A stretch of DNA of 64,000 nt. Source: Piscicola geometra. Its lineage: Eukaryota > Annelida > Clitellata > Hirudinida > Piscicolidae. The notes under the pieces are model-generated. The model made no database searches, had not been told where the DNA came from, and was given only the letters and a program-made list of their open reading frames with translations. Position numbers and translations under genes: made by a program. Each line of letters starts with the position of its first letter. Position 1 is the first letter of the stretch. Of the stretch, positions 16,216 through 26,506 are shown one piece after another. The stretch lies in NCBI GenBank assembly GCA_943735955.1, contig OX030958.1, forward strand, positions 9,312,126-9,376,125, read 5' to 3'.

Positions 16216-16816
16216 ATTGATCCGCTCATTTTAAATGTTCGGTGATGTTAATTTTACGCATTTAAAGAAGTATTTTGTTTTTAAAGTGACATTCCCCAAG
16301 ACTATGTTAATTATAATGTAGAGAATCTTGATATTAGCTATTCTATAGGTACATTTCTGTCCAGTGAGTTGAGTTTCCAAGAATATTCATCTTTTAATCA
16401 TTATAAATCATTTATTAAATGCTTTGAAATGGTCGCGTTATGATACGCAAAACAAGCGCTTCAAACGAACTTACTCTAATACAACTGCTTCTTCGAGTTT
16501 GAATTCTGCTGTAAAGCTCATAAAAATTATCATTTTTATAACAAACTTATTAATTGAATTCGGAGTCAGTCACGACTGCAACTCTCTCATGGTTTAGGAG
16601 TGGTCTTGTAACCTTGTGAATTCACGCCACGTTAATAATATTGGTCGTTGTATTGTATTTTAATTGTAAGGTATTGACTCAAAGGTTGAGAAAACACAGT
16701 TTAGAAGGCCTATCTGAAAGAACAAGTCCATGAAGCCATTTGAATTTGTTTCCTCAAACAACACATCTTAGGCATTCAGAACTATCTACTCATCAACGAA
16801 ATCTCACATTGTTTCA
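16216..16816. other. 3' flank of lyase copy 1
   Basis: Non-coding, collinear with 61089-61690 after copy 2. It probably contains the 3' UTR. No clear AATAAA was found; an ATTAAA lies near 16414. Confidence 0.5.
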
Positions 16817-16839
16817 TGCAGCATTGAAGTGTTGAGGCA

Positions 16840-16970
16840 AGTCTCCACATGCATCCGAATGGTCGCAGCGTGGTCACGTTGATCGAGTCTTCAGAGGGCT
16901 GCATTGAAGTCCGCAATGCAAAACCGCGTCACCACATACAGCCGAAAGTGTGCGATAAAAAACATGGATT
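16840..16970 (+). other. conserved GC-richer block, possible exon remnant
   Basis: A GC-richer stretch conserved in both duplicated segments (copy 2 at 61716-61862). One plus-strand frame stays open and reads GRSVVTLIESSEGCIEVRNA and onward. The few differences from copy 2 in this frame are synonymous or mild (Val/Ile, Ile/Val). A one-base difference in an A run (near 16957) shifts the last dozen codons. In copy 2 the frame closes at TGA (61860-61862). It may be a terminal exon or relic of a second duplicated gene; I do not recognise it. Confidence 0.35.
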
Positions 16971-16978
16971 TTACTTTC
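16971..16978. repeat. target-site duplication, left (TTACTTTC)
   Basis: The same 8 bases occur at 52064-52071 immediately outside the right end of element B. The homologous unoccupied site beyond lyase copy 2 (around 61846-61853) has them once, followed by GAGCTATGATG. Left and right can be stretched to 10 bp with one mismatch. Confidence 0.75.
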
Positions 16979-16982
16979 GAAT

Positions 16983-17114
16983 TGCAGTCGATTCACCCCT
17001 TAACCGATTCACCCCATAACCGATTCACCCCATAACCGATTCACCCCATAACCGATTCACCCCTTAACCGATTCACCCCATAACCGATTCACCCCTCAAC
17101 CGATTCACCCCTTA
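16983..17114 (+). repeat. left TIR of element A, 8 x 16 bp
   Basis: Tandem units CCGATTCACCCCWTAA, the outermost starting TGCAGTCGATTCACCCC. The array runs into TTAAAATAGTTAAAAA. The right TIR at 20955-21083 is the inverse, with the same unit number and nearly the same order of unit variants. Confidence 0.9.
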
Positions 17115-17124
17115 AAATAGTTAA

Positions 17125-18470
17125 AAACGGACTTTTTTTAAATAAAAATTTTAATATAAAATAAAATTGTAAATATAAAATAAAATTGTAAATATAAAAT
17201 AAAAGTTTAATTATAAAATAAAAGTTTAAATACAAAATACAAGTTTAAATACAAAATACAAGTTTAAACATAAAATAAATTGTAAATATAAAATAAACTT
17301 TTAAATATAAAATTTTAAATATAAAATAAAATTTTAAATATAAAATAAAATTTTAAATATAAAATAAAATTTTAAATATAAAATAAAATTTTAAATATAA
17401 AATAAAATTTTAAATATAAAATAAAATTTTAAATATAAAATAAAATTTTAAATATAAAATAAAATTTTAAATATAAAATAAAATTTTAAATATAAAATAA
17501 AATTTTAAATATAAAATAAAATTTTAAATATAAAATAAAATTTTAAATATAAAATAAAATTTTAAATATAAAATAAAATTTTAAATATAAAATAAAATTT
17601 TAAATATAAAATAAAATTTTAAATATAAAATAAAATTTTAAATATAAAATAAAATTTTAAATATAAAATAAAATTTTAAATATAAAATAAAATTTTAAAT
17701 ATAAAATAAAATTTTAAATATAAAATAAAATTTTAAATATAAAATAAAATTTTAAATATAAAATAAAATTTTAAATATAAAATAAAATTTTAAATATAAA
17801 ATAAAATTTTAAATATAAAATAAAATTTTAAATATAAAATAAAATTTTAAATATAAAATAAAATTTTAAATATAAAATAAAATTTTAAATATAAAATAAA
17901 ATTTTAAATATAAAATAAAATTTTAAATATAAAATAAAATTTTAAATATAAAATAAAATTTTAAATATAAAATAAAATTTTATGTATAAAATAAAATTTT
18001 AAATATAAAATAAAATTTTAAATATAAAATAAAATTTTAAATATAAAATAAAATTATAAATATAAAATAAAATTTTAAATATAAAATAAAATTTTAAATA
18101 TAAAATAAAATTTTAAATATAAAATAAAATTTTAAATATAAAATAAAATTTTAAATATAAAATAAAATTTTAAATATAAAATAAAATTTTAAATATAAAA
18201 TAAAATTTTAAATATAAAATAAAATTTTAAATAAAAAATAAAATTTTAAATATAAAATAAAATTTTAAATATAAAATAAAATTTTAAATATAAAATAAAA
18301 TTTTAAATATAAAATAAAATTTTTAATAAAAAATAAAATTTAAATATAAAATAAAATTTTGAATATAAAATAAAATTTTAAATATAAAAAAAAATTTTAA
18401 ATATAAAATAAAATTTTAAATATAAAATAAAATTTTAAATATAAAATAAAATTTTAAATATAAAATAATT
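17125..18470. repeat. 19-bp satellite, arm 1 of element A
   Basis: About 70 copies of AAAATTTTAAATATAAAAT, with variant units at the outer edge (AAAATTGTAAATATAAAAT) and scattered single-base changes. Each unit contains TATAAAATAAA when read across the junction. That motif is also present on the opposite strand of arm 2. Confidence 0.93.
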
Positions 18471-19216
18471 TATTAAATTCAAAATACTTTATCAAAACAA
18501 AATATTGAATAAAAAATAAATTATTCAACACAAAACAAATTACTAAATACAAGGCACTCTTTTCAACCAATTCATTTTAGGGTTGTATTTTATGACAGCC
18601 TTTGGACAAAATGAACCTTAAGAAATGATTCTTTTTAGAGTTAATTGAACTTTTTTAGCAAGTAAAAGCGAAGCATACATTGGTAATTTTTAACATGGGG
18701 CAGATCATGCAGTTGATTAGGAATTGATTAGGAAGTGAGGAAAAAACAGACTATTTTTAAAGGACATATAAAAACGGTGCTTTTTTCTCTTTCCTATCTA
18801 TTTTCTTTGCAATCAGTTGACTTGAATCGTCCATCATGCCCATATCTTACTTCTACTGAATTTATACATTTTTGCACATTTCCCAGTTTTTAGGCAATTC
18901 TTACCCGTATCTCACATCTCATGATAATTGTGAGAGAACTATGTATTAGTTTGGTTCCAACCTTGTCGAAAACCTTGTTTATTTTGTCGAAAAAATAAAA
19001 TTTCGGTTAAAAGTACACTAGAATACTGAAAGTAAACAACGAATACATACATCTGCCATTAATGGAGATTTCGTTAATAGGTTAACCTGGCTTCTATTCT
19101 TTCCCTGAATCATAAATTGAAAATAACTCCAAAATAATTATTTTTTTGACAAAAAACACAAAAACATTTTTTCTCTTAAAAACCAATTCATGATATTAAA
19201 TTGTCATTATTCAATA
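18471..19216 (+). other. conserved unique core of element A
   Basis: About 745 bp of unique sequence nearly identical to 38190-38940 in element B. It has no long open frame. It contains a TATA-like ATATAAAAACGG near 18765-18776. About 65 bp later there is a seven-codon open frame (ATG CCC ATA ... TGA, near 18836) after a pyrimidine-rich stretch. The core could be a promoter for a non-coding transcript; this is inference from composition only. Confidence 0.5.
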
Positions 19217-19570
19217 ACCAGTTATTCAATATAAAATATACTATATAAAACATAAATATAATGGTATGAATATAAATATACTGGTATAAATATAAATATA
19301 CTGGTATAAATATAAATGTACTGGTATAAATATAAATATACTGATATTAAAAATATAAATATACTAGTATAAATATAAATATACTGGTATAAATATAAAT
19401 ATACTGGTATAAATATAAACATACTATAAAAAATATAAATATGCTATATAAAATATAAATATACTATTAATAATATAAATATGCTATATAAAATATAAAT
19501 ATACTATTAATAATATAAATATGTTATATAAAATAAAATATACTATTACTATAGTTATTAAAAATATACT
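19217..19570. repeat. about 20-bp tandem repeat, element A
   Basis: Units of the type AAATATAAATATACTGGTAT, grading into units ending ACTATTAATAATAT. Equivalent to 38950-39449 in element B, where the second type has expanded. Confidence 0.85.
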
Positions 19571-19572
19571 AT

Positions 19573-19609
19573 TGAGGGGTGGATCGGTCAAGGGATGAAT
19601 CGACTGCAA
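19573..19609. repeat. internal diverged right terminus
   Basis: GAGGGGTGGATCGGTC then AAGGGATGAATCGACTGCA. It matches the right-end consensus (GGGGTGAATCGGTTAAGG) with substitutions. Together with the left TIR it delimits a 2.6-kb sub-element, so the arm-2 part looks like a later addition. The same feature occurs at 39450-39485 in element B. Confidence 0.7.
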
Positions 19610-19710
19610 CTCCATAATTATAACTGCACTTTTTCAGAAATAACAAGTTTTGGATCTTTTTACAATGCGCGTACAAACAAACCGTTGATTTCCGTGATGG
19701 CCAATCAAAG

Positions 19711-20660
19711 CTATTTATTTTATAATTATCTATTTATTTTATAATTATCTATTTATTTTATAATTATCTATTTATTTTATAATTATCTATTTATTTTATA
19801 ATTATCTATTTATTTTATAATTATCTATTTATTTTATAATTATCTATTTATTTTATAATTATCTATTTATTTTATAATTATCTATTTATTTTATAATTAT
19901 CTATTTATTTTATAATCATCTATTTATTTTATAATTATCTATTTATTTTATAATTATCTATTTATTTTATAATTATCTATTTATTTTATAATTATCTATT
20001 TATTTTATAATTATCTATTTATTTTATAATTATCTATTTATTTTATAATTATCTATTTATTTTATAATTATCTATTTATTTTATAATTATCTATTTATTT
20101 TATAATTATCTATTTATTTTATAATTATCTATTTATTTTATAATTATCTATTTATTTTATAATTATCTATTTATTTTATAATTATCTATTTATTTTATAA
20201 TTATCTATTTATTTTATAATTATCTATTTATTTTATAATTATCTATTTATTTTATAATTATCTATTTATTTTATAATTATCTATTTATTTTATAATTATC
20301 TATTTATTTTATAATTATCTATTTATTTTATAATTATCTATTTATTTTATAATTATCTATTTATTTTATAATTATCTATTTATTTTATAATTATCTATTT
20401 ATTTTATAATTATCTATTTATTTTATAATTATCTATTTATTTTATAATTATCTATTTATTTTATAATTATCTATTTATTTTATAATTATCTATTTATTTT
20501 ATAATTATCTATTTATTTTATAATTATCTATTTATTTTATAATTATCTATTTATTTTATAATTATCTATTTATTTTATAATTATCTATTTATTTTATAAT
20601 TATCTATTTATTTTATAATTATCTATTAATTTTATAATTATCTATTTATTTTATAATTTT
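19711..20660. repeat. 19-bp satellite, arm 2 of element A
   Basis: About 50 nearly perfect copies of ATTTATTTTATAATTATCT. Read on the minus strand, the unit shares TTATAAAATAAA and the 19-bp period with arm 1. The two arms are therefore related in inverted orientation. Confidence 0.95.
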
Positions 20661-20954
20661 TTAAATATTTTATCATTTTTTAAATATTTTATAATTTTTA
20701 ATATTTTATAGTTTTTTAAATTTCTTATAGTTTTTATATATATTTTTTAGATATATTTTATAATTTAAAAAAATAATTTGCCATTTATTTTATCTTTTTA
20801 AATAAATGTATTTATTCGTTTTATAATTTTTTCATAGTTTTTTATTTATTTGAACAAATTATAGTTTTTATTTTCATTATTTAAAAAATAATAATGTATT
20901 ATTTTATTTTAGCAAAATACCTATAAAAAATAATGTCAATTTTTAACTATTTTA

Positions 20955-21083
20955 AGGGGTGAATCGGTTGAGGGTGAATCGGTTATGGGGTGAATCGGTT
21001 AAGGGGTGAATCGGTTATGGGGTGAATCGGTTATGGGGTGAATCGGTTATGGGGTGAATCGGGTATGGGGTGAATCGACTGCA
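20955..21083 (-). repeat. right TIR of element A, 8 x 16 bp
   Basis: Inverse of the left TIR: units GGTTATGGGGTGAATC, ending GGGGTGAATCGACTGCA. The adjoining bases TCCC are shared with the right end of element B. Confidence 0.9.
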
Positions 21084-21697
21084 TCCCCTCTAAAAATATA
21101 ACCACAGCTCATGTGTTTGAAGAAAAACTTAACTTTCTTCTACAGTTTTTAGCGATTTGAGAAAAAATAATTAGGTTTTGAATTGCGTACTTATAGATTC
21201 AATTAATGTTATTCTTATATTCTTACAGTCATTTACTTTATATATTTTTATCTCCAATTATTTTATGAACGACTAAAGAAAACTTCCCACAAATCCTTTT
21301 ATTATTTACAATCTATTTTCAGTTCTTTTTATACAAAAATAAATTTGCACAGATTTGCACCCATATGCCATGCCCCGATAAAATAGTGAAATTTCTTTCA
21401 AATAAATAATAATTAAATGTCCGGACAATCTGGTTTTTTAGTCATCATATTATCAAAGTATATATAAATGTCAAGTCACTAAAAATTAAAACATTAATAT
21501 AACATAAATATTTAGGATAACTAACTAGATAGACCAGGAATAAAGCTGTATTCATTTTGTTGATGAAACTCTAATTATAAATAAACAATTTATTGTGTTA
21601 GCCACAGACAGATAAATTTACACTCTGGGTCAAAATAAACCATGCCGCTCTATCTTTATATATAACAATGGCGATTTTCAATTTTTGCACTATTTAA
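21084..21697. other. non-coding DNA inside the composite
   Basis: AT-rich sequence with no gene or recognised repeat. The bases beside element A's inner end (CTCTAAAA) do not match those beside element B's inner end. Confidence 0.5.
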
Positions 21698-22110
21698 CAT
21701 GGGCGGCGATCATGGGGGGGTCCTGACCCCAGGACCCCCTCACTTTTTTTCAATTTTTGTATTCAAAAATTTCTATTTGGATATGAGCATAATCGTCAAC
21801 CATCGCATAAAAGTAAATGTTTATAAAGTAATTCATTGTGAGTATGTGTAGTTATAGTGATAGCTGTCTAAAACAAAAATATTCTTTGCTTACTGAAATA
21901 CTCCTTCATCTAGGAATCCTGAAAGGGTCTGGGATCCACCTCTAAAAGAATCCCCTCACTCTTTTAAAAATACACATTTTTCAACTATAATTTTAATACG
22001 AGCCTAATCGTCAACCATCGGATAAAAAAATGCTAATACAGTAATACATTGTGAGTATGTATGGGCAGCGATGCTAGGGGGGTCCTGGGGTCCATCTTAA
22101 CATGGACTTT
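21698..22110. mobile_element. hAT-type MITE left-end fragments
   Basis: Begins CATGGGCGGCGATC, then a G-run and TCCTG, as in the other members of this family. Related segments recur twice more within 400 bp: GGGTCTGGGATCC near 21927, and GGGCAGCGATGC near 22062 followed by GGGGGGTCCTGGGGTCC. Each recurrence comes with the shared TAATCGTCAACCAT motif. It looks like nested or tandem partial copies. Confidence 0.55.
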
Positions 22111-22539
22111 CTTCAGTTTTACAAATACAATAATTTCTCAACTCCTATCTTAATACAAGCATAATCGTCAACCATAGCATGAAACAGAATTTTTATTCAG
22201 TAATATATTTTTTACATTTTCGCAAGCAGACATTTAGGATGCTTTTCAGAAAATATCAGTTCACTTTTTACAAGCAGACAGATTTACATTTTTATAAAAA
22301 AAATCATTCTTATTGTACTACTTATTTTTCATAGGCGACGTTCATGGGTTCTGAGGTTTACTTCAATATCGACCCTTTCTATTTTTTAGATGAACCAAGG
22401 TTAATGAGTTTCAAAAAGCTTCGAACATTAACTAAAGCTGTGGTTAAATCAAACTACAAGTTTCATATCGCATAACTGCCAAAAAGAAATGCTGAGGCTT
22501 TTAGCTCATTCTATCTTTAGAAACATAGTGTGCACTGTA

Positions 22540-23451
22540 AATGCCGAATCATGCCAGTTTGATGTTGTGGTTGACGGCACACAAGACTGCAATGGGTTAG
22601 AGCAGGAGTCGATATGCATTCGTTTTGTTGATTAAGCTCTGAATGTTAATTAACAGTTTATTGATTTATTCGGCCTACCAGATACGATCAGAAAAACATT
22701 ATCTGCTGTAGTAAAAGATTTTCTGATCAGAATTATGCTACCTATAGAAAAACTAAGAGCTCAGACTTATGACGGCGCTACTATAATGAACCGCCAATAT
22801 AATGGTTGTGAGGCTATTATCAGTGAGCATCTGCTTGAATTGTTTTTCCACTGTTCTGCACACTGTGCAAATCTTGTTGCTCAGCATACAGCTGCTGCAA
22901 ATCCCTTTGTGAGCAACTCACTTCAGTTTGTCCAAGAGTTATGTGCTTTTTACAATCGTTCAAGGAAGGTCAAGAAGCAGTTTAGTGATGCTTTAGTGTC
23001 TCCAATTATTGCCTTTCTTGATGAGCCACTGAATAAAAAGTATAGTATAAAACTTCTTTGTCCTACAAGATAACTGACCAGAGTTTCTACAGTGTCTTCT
23101 GTGCTTAAAAATTATGAAGTGGTACTTGTTAGCTTGGAATCATTTGCTTCCATTGGTACTGCTGATAAAACAGCTGAAAGGCTTGAGACCTTTTTTCAAC
23201 AAAACACTACTGCACTGGCCCTCAAGGTAGTTTTTTTAGTGTTTTCCCTTCTGGAACAGTTAAACAAGTCGTTGCAATCAGATCTTGCGAAACTGGCAAG
23301 AAAGTACTTGTCATCTCCTGCAAGTACAGTTCCATGTGAACGCCTATTCAGCTTGTCAGGACACATAGGTAGCAAGAAAAAAGCCTCTTTAGATCCAACT
23401 AATGTTGATAATCTTGTTTGCGTGAGTAACTGGCTCAAAAAGAATGTGTGA
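22540..23451 (+). pseudogene. hAT transposase remnant (DUF4371/hAT-C type)
   Basis: Decayed transposase with stops. It contains FDVVVDGTQD (first catalytic region), LRAQTYDGATIMNRQYNG, and HCSAHCANLVAQH. After an internal deletion comes the C-terminal dimerisation domain, with YLSSPASTVPCERLFSLSG and a tail ending in NWLKKNV. Open pieces are 22735-23073 and 23092-23451. It may be the relic of an autonomous relative of the GGGCGGCGAT family around it, but no matching ends enclose it. Confidence 0.8.
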
Positions 23452-23559
23452 CATTTGCATTTTTTTATCCTTTATATATTCTTTTTAAAAAAATAAAATG
23501 TGGATTATTTTTAGAAATAAATTCTGATAAAATTTTTATTACATTTGTGAGAGAAAATT

Positions 23560-23663
23560 CTTAAAATACTATTTTATACAAATGTTAAATATTCTAAAAA
23601 CATTGCGTTAAAATACTATTTTATACAAATGTTAAATATTCTACAAACATTGCGTTAAAATAC
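23560..23663. repeat. 51-bp direct repeat, two copies
   Basis: TTAAAATACTATTTTATACA and the following AAATGTTAAATATTCTA occur twice in tandem, with the start of a third copy. Confidence 0.8.
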
Positions 23664-23984
23664 GATTAACGCATGATTAAAATTTTAATCGAACGATTAA
23701 CGTCGATTAAAATTTTTTAAATCATGGAACAGCTCTAATTTTTATAAACATAATCCATTAACTTAAATCCATAAATATAAAAAGAAGAGTAGGTGGAGAA
23801 ATATTTGAGAAAGCAAAGAATAATTTTGCTTCAGGCAGCTATTACTATAACTACGCCTACCCAAAATAAATAATTGAATGAAAAATCTGTTTCATGTTAT
23901 AGTTGACGAATATGCTTGTATTGAGATAGAGAAAATATTGTATTTGAAAAATTGAGGGGGGTCCATGTCAAGTGTATTCTGAAT

Positions 23985-24440
23985 TGCAATGCGGCTTCAG
24001 ATCAGGAGGATCCACATTCGACATGATCTTCTCCATGATCAGTTCCAGGAAAAGTGCAGAGAGTAGCGGATTTCGTTGTATATCACCTTTATTGACCTAA
24101 CCAAGGCATTCGACCTTGTAAGCAAGAGCGGTCTGTTTCGGCTACTCCAGCAAATCGACTGTCCACCTCAGCGTCTCAACATTACAACTTCCTATCACGA
24201 CGGGACACCTCAGAACCCTTCACAATCATGAGTGGGGTCAAACAGGGTTGTGTGCTAGCGCCTACATTATTCGGCATCTTCTTCTCGATGCTGCTGAACT
24301 TTGCATTTAAGGACTCTGCCGAAGGTGTCCACCTACGCCTAAAAGCAAAGACAAAAATTCGCATTGACATGCTGTTTGCTGATGCAGCCCTGGTGACACA
24401 CACGGAAGAACACCTTTGCTTAGGCTTGCAAGAAATTTGT
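23985..24440 (+). pseudogene. LINE reverse transcriptase fragment, 5' part
   Basis: Frameshifted non-LTR retrotransposon. Recognisable blocks are CGFRSGGSTFDMIFSM, the TKAFD-like block, MSGVKQGCVLAPTLFGIFFS, and MLFADAALVTHTEEHL (the FADD box, with one Asp replaced by Ala). The same open frame resumes at 25350 after a transposon insertion. Dead copy. Confidence 0.8.
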
Positions 24441-24448
24441 TCTGACCA

Positions 24449-25341
24449 CTGGGCGGCAACCGAGATTCTCTAAGCAGTATCGTGAGTTAAATGAAACCGG
24501 TCTTTGTTCGCAGTTAACTATGTTTAAAGACCAGAATGAACTTTAGCACAAACGCAAAAATAATGCGAGCTATGATCACGGAAGTCAGACATCTGTTTCC
24601 TTAGGTTGAAAGATTGATCAAATTGATGCATGTGTGTCCAACAACGTCATGTACTGTAGAAAGATCTTTTAGTGCTTTGCGGCGTCTTAAGACTTGGTTG
24701 CGTGCACCTATGACACAGCCTCGCATCAATTCACTGACCGTTTGTCATGCACCTCAGGATATACTTGACAGTCTGGATTTTAAAAGACTAGCAGAAGAAT
24801 TTGCCAGTCGGTAAAACATTCGAAAGGGTCTTTTTGGAAATTGGAGTGAACGAGCTGTGGGGAGAGGGCAGTAGGACAGGCAGAGAGGGTATTTTATGTT
24901 ATCTAAATATACACTGTGGGCAAAAAAAATTCCCCAATGTATATTTGTTTTTAACTTTGGCAAATTCAAATCTATTTGTAATTTTTTTAAACTCTTGTTT
25001 TGATTCAGAAATTAATGGAAAACAAGATGTTATAAAATTTATTTGATGGGTTGATGGCTAGTTGTAATTGAATTTATATAGATGAAAAATAATAAAAGGT
25101 ACTAAAATCGCTTTTTTCTTTCTTCAAATCGCTAATAATGGCAATAGAAAAGTATTCTTATTGAGTATCAAACATTAAAAATTTTTTTTGGTGATACAAG
25201 TATTAATAGTTGATACAAAAAGAATTTGCACTACAGCAAACAATACTAAATAATATCGCTGGTACTGTATTGGTCGATACCGGTTCTTTGATTCCAACCC
25301 TGGGAGACCCCCTCAAGATTTTCAGCAGATCGCCACCTCTG
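24449..25341. mobile_element. hAT element inserted in the LINE, 8-bp TSD
   Basis: 893-bp insertion flanked by TCTGACCA at 24441-24448 and 25342-25349. The ends are CTGGGCGGC and the inverse of CAGAGGTGGCGATC. Inside is a hAT C-terminal dimerisation piece (24614-24814, with TSCTVERSFSALRRLKTWLR). From 24905 there is a Tc1/mariner-like terminus, TATACACTGTGGGCAAAAAA, so the element is itself nested. Confidence 0.8.
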
Positions 25342-25349
25342 TCTGACCA

Positions 25350-25578
25350 TAAGTATTAAAAAAACCAACATCATGGGTCAAGACATTCCTGTTCCATCCT
25401 CAATCACAATCGACAATCAGGTGCTGGAGGCCACTGACAAGTTCACATACTTGGGCTCCGTCATTACTAGCAGCCTATCCCTCGACATCGAGATTGACAT
25501 GAAGCTCGCCAGAGCAGCCAGCGTCACGGCTAGATGGAGCAAAAGTGTATGGTCTAACAACCAAGTATTTAAGTAAAC
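25350..25578 (+). pseudogene. LINE reverse transcriptase fragment, 3' part
   Basis: Continuation of the LINE broken at 24440: frame with KFTYLGSVITSSLSLDIEID and ARAASVTARWSKSVWSN, typical of the thumb region after the FADD box. Closing the gap at TCTGACCA restores the order. Confidence 0.78.
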
Positions 25579-25914
25579 AAGTAATAGTTTTGTTTTAGAC
25601 ACTAAAACTATACATACTCACAATCTCTTACTCTTTGAGCTGTGCCCTAATCTATGTTAATTTTCGATTGACGCGTTAATCAATTAACGCTGTTAAACAT
25701 ATTAAAGCATTTAATAAGATGTAACGCATTTAAAAGTTTAAAAATTGTAACGAAATGTTCAAATGTATTAAAATTAAACTGTTTTTGCTGTGTTGGGTGC
25801 CTTGTCAGCAATTGAACACAAACTATGTCAATAAACGAATGGGAAAACTTGCATTTTTTGATAAAACTTCTTATTCCTTGTTGTTTTCAAGTCTTTTTTT
25901 ATTATTCTTAAAAT

Positions 25915-26498
25915 TAAAAACCCTTCTCTTGATCTTGCATCCTTATCTAGTTATAGACGTGTATCTAATCTTTCTTTTCTTTCTAAGGTCCTTGAAAAAG
26001 TTATTTCTCAACAATTATTCTTCTATCTAGAAAAATACTCTTTACTTCCTTCCTTTCTATTTGGTTTTAGAATTGGCCACTCCACTGAAACTGCTTTACT
26101 TAAACTCTATATTGACCTTATTTCAACTTATGATTCTAATGCATCAACTCTTCTTTTATGCCATGATTTTTCACCTGCTTTTGATACTATTGATCATACT
26201 CTTTTACTAAATGTTTCAGATTTTTTGATAGGTATTTCTTGATCTTCCCCTAACTGGCTTAAATCATATCTTTGTAAGCGAACTTCTTATGTGTCAATTG
26301 AATCTTTTTGTTCTTCATCTGTTTCTTTATCTTATGGTGTCCCACAGGGCTAAATCCTTGGATTCTTACTTTTTATTCTCTACACCTCTGAACTACCTAA
26401 TATTATCTCTTTATCTTCTTTAGATAGTCAACTTTATACTAAGGACTCTTATATTTATACATCATTTACTGACTCTTCTTGCTAAAATAACTCCATGT
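25915..26498 (+). pseudogene. CR1/L2-like LINE fragment, 5' part
   Basis: Reverse transcriptase with stops. Blocks are SSYRRVSNLSFLSKVLEKVI, GFRIGHSTETALLKLYIDL, SPAFDTIDH and SYGVPQG. It resembles the LINE at 56966-58684 but is much more decayed. Interrupted by the insertion that follows. Confidence 0.8.
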
Positions 26499-26506
26499 CT
26501 TCAATC

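Larger units (their letters stand above)
16983..21083. mobile_element. satellite-armed TIR element A
   Basis: A 4.1-kb element with inverted ends. Order: TIR of 8 units of a 16-bp repeat (16983-17114), 19-bp satellite arm (about 17125-18470), unique core (18471-19216), about 20-bp repeats (19217-19570), a diverged internal copy of the right terminus (19573-19609), a short unique piece (19610-19710), a second 19-bp satellite arm (19711-20660), an AT-rich spacer, and the right TIR (20955-21083, 8 units). Element B has the same order, so this is a defined family. It contains no open frame of useful size, so it would be non-autonomous. Confidence 0.8.

Noticed and set aside
16983..17114. Telomere-like repeats (CCGATTCACCCC)
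   Set aside because: The arrays are 16-bp units at the inverted ends of an interspersed element, not a terminal simple repeat, and occur in both orientations.
17125..18470. CRISPR-like array
   Set aside because: The repeat units are contiguous 19-mers without unique spacers, in an intron-containing nuclear genome. It is a satellite.
19222..19422. Phe/Tyr/Leu-rich minus-strand frame
   Set aside because: Produced by the about 20-bp tandem repeat in element A.
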